Source: Deltaproteobacteria bacterium
Lineage (GTDB): Bacteria > Desulfobacterota_B > Binatia > UBA9968
NCBI GenBank assembly: GCA_022545745.1
Contig: JACZQL010000086.1
Span: 1 to 6,310, forward strand
Length of the DNA: 6,310 bases
Reading direction: 5' to 3'
The translations under genes and the position numbers were made by a program. Below, piece by piece: positions 1-6,006 of the stretch. The notes below the pieces were generated by a model. That model saw only the letters and a list, made by a program, of their open reading frames with translations. It made no database searches and was not told the DNA's origin. Each line of letters starts with the position of its first letter. Position 1 is the first letter of the stretch.

Positions 1-165
1 AATAGTCTGCGCACCATCGACTTCACGGGCGTGTGGGGCAGCGGGCCCAACGATGTGTTTGTCGTGGGACAGCGGTATAATCGGACTCTTCGCACTTCGG
101 AATATGTCATCCTCCATTACGATGGGACGAATTGGACGCAACACCATTATGGCACCGGTTTCGTA
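1..165 (+). pseudogene. fragment of a beta-propeller-like repeat protein
   Basis: Frame 1 is open from the first base, so the gene begins outside the window. About 55 residues read as protein: VWGSGPNDVFVVG at residues 11-23, then ILHYDGTNWT at about residues 41-50. This pair (W-G-S-x-x-x-D-V-[FY]-x-V-G followed by an I-x-H-Y-[DN]-G-x-x-W strand) is typical of repeated blades in large secreted or surface proteins of Myxococcota and related bacteria; their function is generally unknown. The frame stays open to base 342, but after about base 165 the opposite strand clearly encodes PqiB, so the tail is not genuine. The next blade expected after the W-T motif does not appear. I take it as a fragment joined artificially to the pqiB fragment. 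Good confidence in the repeat type, none in a specific function. Confidence 0.6.
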
Positions 166-200
166 GGGTTTCCGAGAAGCAATAACGTCGGGCGTCGAAA
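165..200. other. probable chimeric junction (beta-propeller fragment / pqiB)
   Basis: Left of here the plus strand encodes a repeat-protein blade; right of here the minus strand encodes PqiB. PqiB-like residues hold up to IEIEPERI (about base 199) and then lose resemblance to the family, which should continue with another 150-200 residues of the third MCE domain and the C-terminal helix. Two coding regions on opposite strands, both interrupted mid-domain within about 35 bases, point to an assembly or amplification join. The exact base cannot be fixed without homologous sequences. Confidence 0.6.
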
Positions 201-1251
201 TTCGCTCCGGCTCGATCTCGATGATCACGGGAATCTGCACGTCCAGGGTCTTCGGGTCAAACCTAACCGCGATGTCGGTGACGGAACCGACCTTGATCCC
301 CTTGAATTCCACGGGAGCGCCCACACTGAGGCCCCGGACTGACCCATCGAAGTGTATTATGTAAGGGACCGTCCGGACGTACAGTGCCTCGCCAATGCTC
401 GCGAAACTTTCGAACAGCTCAAAGGCAGTACCCGCCTTGCTTGGCTCGCTCGCCCCCCCAGCGGTCACTGGCGTATCGAAGCTGACACCTCCCGCGATGA
501 GTGTTGCGAGTGACCCTATTTTCAGGTCCAGGCCCTCCGCGCCGACCGACACCTCGATTCCACTCATTTTCCAGAACCGGCTGGTATCCCGTATACGGAG
601 GTGGTGTGGGGCACGGACGAAAATGTGGATGAGCACGCTCTGGTCGTCCTTGGCCAGTTCATGGCCCACGACCTCCCCCACCTCGATATCACGGAAGTAA
701 ATCGGTGATCCGGCACTCAGTGAGCCGAGCTTCTGCGCCCGGAGCATAAATTGACTACCAGCTTCACGGAACTTCACGCCTGGTGGCTTCTCCAGCCCCT
801 TGAACTCCCTTATCAGAGGCCCGGGCCTGGGGTCGATTTCAATGTAGGCCCCCGACACCAGGGTCTCGAGCCCGGAGATCCCACCGAACCCGATCCGCGG
901 ACGGACCACCCAGAACTTCGTGTTTTCCGTCAGGTGAGGTTCAGCAGCCTTGCCCATCTTCGCCATGACAGTGACGTGGCTGAGATCTTCACTGATGTCA
1001 ACGCCCTCGACCTCCCCCACTTCTACCGATTTGTATTTGATTTTTGTCTTTCCAGCCTCAAGACCCCCGCCATCTTTGAACGTGATGGTGATGGTGGGGC
1101 CCATCTCGGTGATCGTCTTGTAGGCAAGCCAGGCCCCGATGATGGCCGCGACCAGCGGGATGAGCCACACAACCGAGATTCCACGACGCTTTTCAATCGC
1201 GATCTCAGGGAGCTCTTCTACTGGGGATTGGCTTGGGCCTTCTTCATTCAT
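190..1251 (-). CDS. pqiB: PqiB-like MCE-domain protein, C-terminally truncated
   Basis: PqiB is an inner-membrane-anchored MCE protein whose hexamers form a hollow needle across the periplasm, thought to move lipids between membranes together with PqiA and the lipoprotein PqiC. About 354 residues are present here; family members usually have about 540. Visible: a short cytosolic N-terminus, KRRGISVVWLIPLVAAIIGAW (residues 21-41) as the single membrane anchor, a first MCE domain (about 50-145, with GLEAGKTKIKYKSVEVGEV and TKFWVVRPRIG), a second (about 165-265, with GSPIYFRDIEVGEVVG and TSRFWKMSGIEV) and the start of a third (about 298-351, FDGSVRGLSVGAPVEFKGIKVG). The start ATG at 1251 overlaps the pqiA-2 stop by 4 bases (ATGA) and has a GGAGG ribosome site (1259-1263) 7 bases upstream. 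The frame stays open to base 1, but residues past about base 190 no longer look like PqiB and probably lie beyond a chimeric join. pqiC, if present, is lost. Confidence 0.93.
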
Positions 1252-1868
1252 CGTTTTTCCTCCATCGCATCCCAGATCAGCCGCGGGTCGAAACTCCTCG
1301 CGGCAAACATCGTGATGACGACCACTGCGGCAAAGGATATAGCCCCGGGCCCGGGTTCGATCGTGGCGATGGCCTGGAGTTTGACCAGGGCTACTAAAAT
1401 AGAAATCATGAAAATGTCGATCATGGACCAGCGACCGATGACTTCGGTGACCCGGTACAGGACGGTCCGGTCCTTCGGTCGCCACCGGGACTTTCTTTGA
1501 ACCGACAGCAGCAAGTAGATCATCCCGGTGACCTTGGCCATGGGGACCATGATGCTCGCGAAAAAGACCAACAATGCCAGCGGCCACATCCCATATTCAA
1601 TGAAAGCCATCACCCCGCTCAGGATGGTGTCTGGACTTCCTTTCCCAAATGAGATCACCGTCATGACCGGATACACGTTGGCGGGAATGTACAGGATGAT
1701 TGCCGCCCAAATGAGTGCCCATGTCCGCGAAATGCTATTGGGCTTCCGAAGGTGTAATGAGGCCCCACACCGAGGACAAACCGCATGGCCTCCTGGAGGC
1801 AATCGCCTCGCCTGGCTCAAAAGATGGCAGGAGTGACAGTTCAGGAGAGAGGCACGAGCAGCAGTCAT
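1248..1868 (-). CDS. pqiA: PqiA-domain inner-membrane protein, second copy
   Basis: Single-domain PqiA protein of 206 residues. It has an N-terminal zinc-ribbon-like pair of CxxC motifs (C11/C14 and C31/C34), then about four membrane helices (about 48-68, 95-122, 145-168, 176-192), the family signature PANVYPVMT at 62-70, and a conserved end FDPRLIWDAM. In E. coli PqiA two such domains are fused in one protein of about 417 residues; here they are separate genes, an arrangement also seen in other proteobacteria. PqiA is the inner-membrane partner of the PqiB needle. I chose ATG 1868 over the upstream ATG at 1892 because 1868 gives an ATGA overlap with the stop of pqiA-1, and the extra eight residues lie inside that gene. 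No clear ribosome site precedes 1868, consistent with translational coupling. It overlaps pqiB by 4 bases. Confidence 0.93.
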   Translation of the reverse strand: MTAARASLLNCHSCHLLSQARRLPPGGHAVCPRCGASLHLRKPNSISRTWALIWAAIILYIPANVYPVMTVISFGKGSPDTILSGVMAFIEYGMWPLALLVFFASIMVPMAKVTGMIYLLLSVQRKSRWRPKDRTVLYRVTEVIGRWSMIDIFMISILVALVKLQAIATIEPGPGAISFAAVVVITMFAARSFDPRLIWDAMEEKR

Positions 1869-2482
1869 GAGGTGGTTTCCAACCTCTCCCAAACCTCATC
1901 AGGATCCAGAGTCATTCCTGCCGCGGTCACCAGCACGATAAGAGCCGCAAAGGAGTAAAGGGCTATACCGAGCACGATCGTGGCCATGTCGATCAACTTG
2001 ACGTACGCCACGATCACCCCAAGCAAGTACACTTCCATCATGACCCAAGGGCCCAGGGCCTCAATGAACCGGAATATTTGCGGGGCTTTCCAGGGGCGGC
2101 GGTTTAATTTCAAGGGCAAGAGAATATAGAGCGTTCCCAAAATTTTCACCAGTGGCAACAGGATGCTCGTCAGGAGGACTAACACTGAAAGCTCCATAAA
2201 TCCCTGTACATACAACTCCTCCACCCCGGTGATGAGGTAACTCTCCTGCACTCGACCCTGAAGTTTGAAAGTCATAAAGGGATAAACATTAGCTAGGATG
2301 AAGAGAATGAGGGCCGTTAGCGAAAGCGTCACCGTGCGGTCAAGACTGTCCCGTTTCTTCTGGTACAGGAGCGCCCCGCAGCGCGAGCACTTGGCCCGCT
2401 CACCATATCTCAACGGATGCGTGCGGTGAAGCAAGTCGCAGTCGTGACACGCGATGAGAGTATGTTCGGAAGCGGTTGACAT
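1865..2482 (-). CDS. pqiA: PqiA-domain inner-membrane protein, first copy
   Basis: First gene of the Pqi set, 205 residues, homologous in layout to its neighbour: CxxC pairs at C12/C15 and C32/C35 (zinc-ribbon-like), a DSLDRT segment leading into the first helix, LANVYPFMTF at 63-72, about four membrane helices (50-68, 95-122, 144-165, 168-189) and the ending LDPDEVWERL. Together the two proteins correspond to the N- and C-terminal halves of the fused E. coli PqiA, the membrane component of the PqiABC trans-envelope lipid pathway. ATG 2482 is the first start after an in-frame TGA just upstream and is immediately followed by residues typical for the family. Its ribosome site is poor: GGGA lies only two bases from the ATG, and both are inside a predicted hairpin. 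The stop overlaps the pqiA-2 start by 4 bases. Confidence 0.93.
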   Translation of the reverse strand: MSTASEHTLIACHDCDLLHRTHPLRYGERAKCSRCGALLYQKKRDSLDRTVTLSLTALILFILANVYPFMTFKLQGRVQESYLITGVEELYVQGFMELSVLVLLTSILLPLVKILGTLYILLPLKLNRRPWKAPQIFRFIEALGPWVMMEVYLLGVIVAYVKLIDMATIVLGIALYSFAALIVLVTAAGMTLDPDEVWERLETTS

Positions 2483-2502
2483 TTCCCAAGGGTATTGTCA
2501 AC
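2475..2502 (-). promoter_or_regulatory. imperfect hairpin enclosing the pqiA-1 start codon
   Basis: In the pqiA transcript, 5' GUUGACA (2502-2496) can pair perfectly with UGUCAAC (2481-2475). The interior holds CCC (2492-2490) opposite GGG (2487-2485) with a UU turn, that is, a CUUG tetraloop closed by C-G pairs, with a 3x3 partly mismatched interior loop between the stems. In all, 11 of 13 opposed bases are complementary. The AUG (2482-2480) lies in the 3' strand and the only purine-rich ribosome-site candidate (GGGA) is in the inner stem, so folding would hide translation initiation. At DNA level the same 28 bases form a near-perfect palindrome and could instead be an operator. The pairing is seen in the sequence; the regulatory role is inferred. 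Confidence 0.45.
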
Positions 2503-2624
2503 TTAACGAAAATTCTACCCCTAGCACACAATTCGCCTGGAGATAATCCATTGATTTATCAGGGAATACGCTGTGCGCTCCACACGTCCAATCAGCCAAA
2601 TCTGGCTTAAGTTGACAATACCCT
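2489..2624. repeat. 18-base perfect inverted repeat, arms 100 bases apart
   Basis: The bases 2489-2506 (plus strand AGGGTATTGTCAACTTAA) recur as an exact reverse complement at 2607-2624. The repeat fills most of the gap between the second PII-like gene and pqiA-1. The intervening 100 bases contain no open gene; I see only a small hairpin (AGCCA/TGGCT, about 2594-2607) and a weak -10-like hexamer. The pqiA-proximal arm overlaps the start-codon hairpin, and the core GTTGACA/TGTCAAC occurs three times (2475-2481, 2496-2502, 2611-2617). Options are a long-range RNA stem in read-through transcripts, paired protein-binding sites, termini of a small invertible or mobile segment, or an assembly scar. 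No typical intrinsic terminator with a U tract follows the PII-like gene. Confidence 0.75.
2512..2517 (-). promoter_or_regulatory. weak candidate -10 box for the pqiA operon
   Basis: On the minus strand TAGAAT matches 5 of 6 bases of the sigma-70 -10 consensus. It would start transcription near 2505, at the edge of the proximal inverted-repeat arm, giving a leader of only about 23 bases that consists of the start-codon hairpin. No convincing -35 box lies 16-18 bases upstream, so this is only a candidate. Confidence 0.2.
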
Positions 2625-2659
2625 CCCGAGTGTTGTTCGCCTGGGCTGAGTGTCTAGCC

Positions 2660-3043
2660 TTAGCTTTTCTCTGCCGGAACACCTTCGGGAAGTGAGAAGG
2701 ACGTGGACACAATTGGTTTGCTCAAGAAGATGACACCACCCCCTGGTCGGTCTATGTGCGCTTTTTCGAATATGTAATCGAATAGGGCTTCCGCCTCTGC
2801 CTCCGCTACCACCACGGTGACCATCTTGATCAGAGTGGGTTCGGGTAAACGGCCTCCTTTGGTGCGGACTCCGCGCAATGCAGCCAGGCCTCGGCAGGTA
2901 CCACTGTCGGCTCGTGTGATGCCCTTTTCACTCCGCATGGCCAGCAACAACAACCTGTCGCTGCCATCATCAGGCAGCACGCATGTAATGACCCGATTGA
3001 CCTCAAGAGGCATCGATTGTTCGGGTTTATGTCCGGCACTCAT
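2660..3043 (-). CDS. PII-like small regulatory protein, second copy
   Basis: A 127-residue protein with the ferredoxin-like pattern of the PII (GlnB/GlnK) superfamily. An N-terminal tail (1-14) precedes beta-1 VNRVITCVLP (15-24) and a helix; a basic, glycine-rich stretch (GITRADSGTCRGLAALRGVRTKGG, split here as residues 41-64) sits where the T-loop belongs. Then come LIKMVTVVVAEAEAEALFDYI (71-91) as beta-3 and helix 2, and RPGGGVIFLSKP (99-110) as the B-loop and beta-4 equivalent. PII proteins are trimers that bind nucleotides and dock on transporters or enzymes. The uridylylated-tyrosine T-loop of classical GlnB is not recognisable. ATG 3043 is preferred over the in-frame GTG at 3049: it has GGGAG (3049-3053) 5 bases upstream. 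It follows the other PII-like gene after 14 bases, and its transcript may read on into pqiA. It is clearly diverged from its neighbour, so not a recent duplication. Confidence 0.75.
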   Translation of the reverse strand: MSAGHKPEQSMPLEVNRVITCVLPDDGSDRLLLLAMRSEKGITRADSGTCRGLAALRGVRTKGGRLPEPTLIKMVTVVVAEAEAEALFDYIFEKAHIDRPGGGVIFLSKPIVSTSFSLPEGVPAEKS

Positions 3044-3057
3044 GAGCACTCCCGTCG

Positions 3058-3420
3058 TTATGCCTTATTACGCAACCGTTCTTTCATGCTCTGGGGAATA
3101 AAGGTAGCAACTTTTTCCAAAGGCGTGATGTAAAGGAATCCCCTGGCCGGGGTGTCGAAGTGACCGGCATGACAAATTCTGTCGGCCACGATATTCCGCT
3201 GATCAGAAGAGACCAAAACGCTGACAACATCCTTCTCTGCATCGACCGCAATTCCTAGTAATCCCAGCCGCTCACGTATTCCAAAGCCACGGCCATTATA
3301 AATCAAGGCGGCGGTGGCCCCCGCTTCTCTCGCAGCTTTAACAATTTCATCAGCGTCACCGCTTTGCACGACACAAGTAATCAGTGCCACATCGGTCAGA
3401 TATGTGATTTCTTCACTCAT
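3058..3420 (-). CDS. PII-like small regulatory protein, first copy
   Basis: A 120-residue protein of PII (GlnB-like) architecture: beta-1 VALITCVVQSG (11-21), helix DADEIVKAAREAG (22-34), ATAALIYNGRGFG (35-47) at the start of the T-loop position, a short loop (48-62), beta-3 DVVSVLVSSDQ (64-74), helix 2 RNIVADRICHAG (75-86), B-loop-like FDTPARGFLYITPLEKVATF (88-107) and a basic tail. The ITPLEKV segment lines up with the VLPVEDV strand of classical PII. The T-loop is much shorter than in GlnB or GlnK and lacks the modified tyrosine, so control by uridylylation is unlikely. Its ATG overlaps the stop of the DUF1538-type gene (ATGA), and no good ribosome site precedes it, so translation is probably coupled to the membrane protein. 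By analogy with AmtB-GlnK it may gate that protein; this is inference. Confidence 0.8.
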   Translation of the reverse strand: MSEEITYLTDVALITCVVQSGDADEIVKAAREAGATAALIYNGRGFGIRERLGLLGIAVDAEKDVVSVLVSSDQRNIVADRICHAGHFDTPARGFLYITPLEKVATFIPQSMKERLRNKA

Positions 3421-5207
3421 AATACAGTGGGGACCCCCTGAACTTGCGACAGCCCTGGGGCTTCAGTTGCCGCCAGAGCCTCCTTCCTCGCTCTATAGTC
3501 CGCTAAAAGACCTGTTACCAACACCGTAAGAATGGGGCCGATGGATGCCATGGAGAGAATGCCAAAGCCTTCCACGGCATTTGTTGCATTGCCAAACCCC
3601 AGACCCATGGCCAACACCAGGGGAACAGTGATCGGGCCGGTGGTGACACCGGCACTATCCCAGGCCACGTTGACGAACGTTTCACTGGAAAAAAAAGTCA
3701 ATACCAAAGCCAGCAGGTAACCGGGCAAGATCAACCATACCAGTGGAAGATCGAAAATCAGTTTGGCCAACCCGATGGCAATACCGATGGCCACGCCGAG
3801 AGAGACCGCTGTGATAAGCGTTTTTTTCTTGAACACACCTTTTGTGAGACTTTGCGCAGTTCCACCAAGAGCGTTCAGAGCTGGCTCGGCAACCGTGGCC
3901 CCATATCCGAGCCCAAAAGCGAACGCCAGCGAAAGGACCAGGCCCACCGCATAGATATACAGAGGGGATACTGGGATAGCCGAGAGTTCCATGAACGCAG
4001 CCGGCACGAGGCTGCCAACATCACCACCTAATTTTGAAAGGCCGTAGGTAAGTCCCACGTTAAACATAGATATTCCGATGATGGTCAGACCGATACCATA
4101 TACAATCTCGCCCATGTTTTGGAGCGTTTCTTTGAGGACCAACCGGAGCACCACAAACAGGAACAAGACCAGAGGCAGAATGGCGCGTACCCCCAGGACA
4201 ATCTCGACACCAGGACTACGTTCATACCAGGGCGCCCCCCCGGCTTGAAATCCTTCGGCGCTGGAATTCGCCGCTGCGATAATTTCTGCAGGCGTCACCG
4301 TGGATGCCACGTAAAGCGTAAGCCCGAGCACGCCGATGACAGGGAACAGCGAGGCCAGAGTCACAATACCGAACCCGGACAGCCCGGAGTCCCCTTTACC
4401 AGCCGCTGCGGCAATGCCTATTCCAAGCGACAGCACCAGTGGCACCGTAACCGGTCCAGTCGTGACCGCACCTGCATCCCAGGCCAAACCGAGTATCTTG
4501 GTCAGCTCGGGGTCAGATGCGCAATACAGGGTCAACCCCAGCACCGAGCCCAAGGAGATATAAATGAAGGGTTTCAGGCTCCAGCCATACAGGAACCGCA
4601 ATGTACCTGTGACCGCCGCAAGGCCAACACTAAAACCTATCACCAGAACCAGGACGTCCGACCAGTCATTGAGGAGGGCAAACAGATAGGGTGCGCGCTC
4701 CACCGCCACGTTTTGGCCGGCAGCCTTTAAGGCACCGATAGCGGGCTCGGCGAAGGTCACCCCGACCCCGAGGAGAAGCGTGATGAATAACACCAACGGC
4801 AAGGGCGATTTTTTCGGTAAACGCTTGCCGATCACCGTACCGAAAGGCATCAGGCCCAGCTTGAGCCCTTCCATAAAAAACATCAATCCGAGGATCACGG
4901 CAAACAGACCGCCGGTGATTACCCAGGAGTCTTGTATCAGTTGGCGAAGAATCAAGACCTGAAACAGCGACAGGTACAAGGCCAAGGGTATGACTGATTT
5001 GACTTGCTCCATGAACCGAACGGAGACATAGGGCCGCAGTAGGTTGAAGACCTCCCCTGGCATAAGTTTTATCGGGGTTGGCTGGTGGGGAATCAGACGG
5101 CCTTGCGAATCCCTTTCCAGTTTTGGGGTCAGCGCATTGAAACTGAGTTCGTCGTACCCGTATCCCAATTCGTATTGGTAATCCCCGAATCGAAAGTGAT
5201 CTGACAT
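3417..5207 (-). CDS. DUF1538-type polytopic membrane protein (putative transporter)
   Basis: A 596-residue membrane protein that I recognise as DUF1538-like. About 70 hydrophilic N-terminal residues precede roughly a dozen membrane helices. It is an internal duplication: EGLKLGLMPFG (113-123) repeats as VGLTYGLSKLG (384-394), FAEPAIGAL (152-160) as VAEPALNAL (439-447), and AWDAGAVTTGPVTVPLVL (242-259) as AWDSAGVTTGPITVPLVL (515-532). Such twofold architecture with conserved AWD-x3-VTTGP and AEPA motifs inside the membrane is typical of secondary transporters; the acidic residues could bind ions or substrate. The substrate is unknown. I chose ATG 5207 because AAGGA (5213-5217) lies 5 bases upstream and the frame upstream of it (to 5285) runs through sequence belonging to the substrate-binding protein. 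It heads an operon with two PII-like genes, suggesting post-translational control by them. Most of its promoter region is missing because of the join just upstream. Confidence 0.85.
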   Translation of the reverse strand: MSDHFRFGDYQYELGYGYDELSFNALTPKLERDSQGRLIPHQPTPIKLMPGEVFNLLRPYVSVRFMEQVKSVIPLALYLSLFQVLILRQLIQDSWVITGGLFAVILGLMFFMEGLKLGLMPFGTVIGKRLPKKSPLPLVLFITLLLGVGVTFAEPAIGALKAAGQNVAVERAPYLFALLNDWSDVLVLVIGFSVGLAAVTGTLRFLYGWSLKPFIYISLGSVLGLTLYCASDPELTKILGLAWDAGAVTTGPVTVPLVLSLGIGIAAAAGKGDSGLSGFGIVTLASLFPVIGVLGLTLYVASTVTPAEIIAAANSSAEGFQAGGAPWYERSPGVEIVLGVRAILPLVLFLFVVLRLVLKETLQNMGEIVYGIGLTIIGISMFNVGLTYGLSKLGGDVGSLVPAAFMELSAIPVSPLYIYAVGLVLSLAFAFGLGYGATVAEPALNALGGTAQSLTKGVFKKKTLITAVSLGVAIGIAIGLAKLIFDLPLVWLILPGYLLALVLTFFSSETFVNVAWDSAGVTTGPITVPLVLAMGLGFGNATNAVEGFGILSMASIGPILTVLVTGLLADYRARKEALAATEAPGLSQVQGVPTVL

Positions 5208-5211
5208 GTGA

Positions 5212-5250
5212 TTCCTTATCCATCCACCAACGTAATGAGTTCTTGCAGTC
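5212..5250. other. probable chimeric junction (substrate-binding protein / DUF1538 operon)
   Basis: The substrate-binding protein reads well to YQADDYGQD (to about 5248) and then enters the wrong frame within the leader of the DUF1538-type gene, after only about half of its usual length. The ribosome site AAGGA of the DUF1538-type gene (5213-5217) looks native, so the join lies between roughly 5217 and 5248. A natural deletion fusing two operons is possible, but the different apparent lineages of the two sides favour an assembly or amplification chimera. Confidence 0.6.
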
Positions 5251-5925
5251 CTGCCCGTAGTCATCGGCCTGATAGATGATCCCAACCACGCTGTCCGCGG
5301 TGATCACAGCCGGGTCGGCCATATTCATGGCCCAGTACGCAGCATTGGCGAACTGGGCGAAATAGGTGCCTGCCCCGAGGTTGAGAACCACGTTGCTGGT
5401 CAGCGACCAGTGTGAGGCAAGAGAGCCAGCCGACACCAGGATGTTTGCCGCGGCGGCGTCTTCATAGATCGTCGCCGTCGTCGGCGTTCCGATCGCACTC
5501 GAGAAACCCAGAACCTCATCCTTGATCTCGTTGTAGACGATCACGTTGGTCTCAGGGTTATAGGCGTTGTCACGAACAACTACTTCGATCGGGTACATGC
5601 CGGCAACGCCACCATTGGCGTTGACCTTCTCCCAGTACACCTCGTGACCATCGAGCAGAGATGCGCCAATCCCAGCAATCGGGCCGGTGATGGCGGCAAG
5701 GGCACCGACCTTTATCGTGCCCGTCGCCTCATCGAATCCGAAGTCGAAAACGAGGCCGGCCATCGCTTCGCTGGTTGTGGTATCCGCCGCCGGCTGTGTT
5801 GTGTCCGGAGCAGCTTCGGTGGTTGCCGTTGCTGCCTCCGTGGTGTCCGTCGACGTGCTCGGAGAGCAAGCCGCGACCACAAATGCAAGTGCTGCCACCA
5901 GCACCAAAGGCTTAGTGAATCTCAT
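5230..5925 (-). pseudogene. branched-chain amino acid type ABC substrate-binding lipoprotein, 3'-truncated
   Basis: The N-terminal 226 or so residues of a periplasmic-binding-fold (Peripla_BP_6, LivJ-type) lipoprotein; complete proteins are usually 400 or more. It has a lipoprotein signal peptide (MRFTKPLVLVAALAFVVAAC, lipid-anchored Cys20), a Thr/Ala-rich low-complexity linker (21-55), then domain I: GTIKVGALAAITGPIAGIG (69-87), a helix with a W at 98, NANGGVAGMYPIEVVVRD (102-119) and IGTPTTATIYEDAAAANILVSAGS (split 145-168), ending at IIYQADDYGQD where the fold crosses to domain II. The linker composition is typical of Acidimicrobiia and other actinobacteria. ATG 5925 is chosen because it starts the signal peptide; AGGAGG (5937-5942) lies 11 bases upstream, rather far. 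The gene follows a livM-like end, so it belonged to a HAAT-type ABC importer. The same frame continues to 4666, but that part is only a shadow of the DUF1538-type gene. Confidence 0.85.
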
Positions 5926-6006
5926 CTGTTCAAGTTCCTCCTCATGATCAGTGCGTCCGTCTTGCGACAGTGCCACTTCACGTTACATAGTCCGGCCATC
6001 AAGCGC

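Noticed and set aside
166..342. Right half of the plus-strand frame that starts with the beta-propeller fragment
   Set aside because: From about base 200 the opposite strand matches the third MCE domain of PqiB, so this part is an accidental open frame past the join.
751..1500. Plus-strand open frame of 249 codons
   Set aside because: It is wholly antisense to the well-supported pqiB and pqiA-2 genes and shows no recognisable protein features.
2594..2607. Small hairpin AGCCA/TGGCT as a terminator of the PII-like operon
   Set aside because: The stem is only five base pairs and no U tract follows on the minus strand.
2532..2644. Nine-base direct repeat TTCGCCTGG at 2532-2540 and 2636-2644 as a target-site duplication
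   Set aside because: The copies are not positioned directly outside the two inverted-repeat arms, and a nine-base match at this distance can occur by chance.
2521..2712. Minus-strand open frame of 63 codons across the intergenic gap
   Set aside because: It overlaps the end of the second PII-like gene in another frame, ends within the gap, and has no recognisable features or good ribosome site.
4119..4730. Plus-strand open frame of 203 codons
   Set aside because: It is antisense to the DUF1538-type gene; its His/Gln/Arg-rich composition is a by-product of opposing hydrophobic codons.
4666..5229. Continuation of the substrate-binding protein frame into a 436-residue fusion protein
   Set aside because: After about 5248 the residues lose all binding-protein character and the frame overlaps the DUF1538-type gene out of phase; its arginine- and proline-rich content is typical of a shadow frame.
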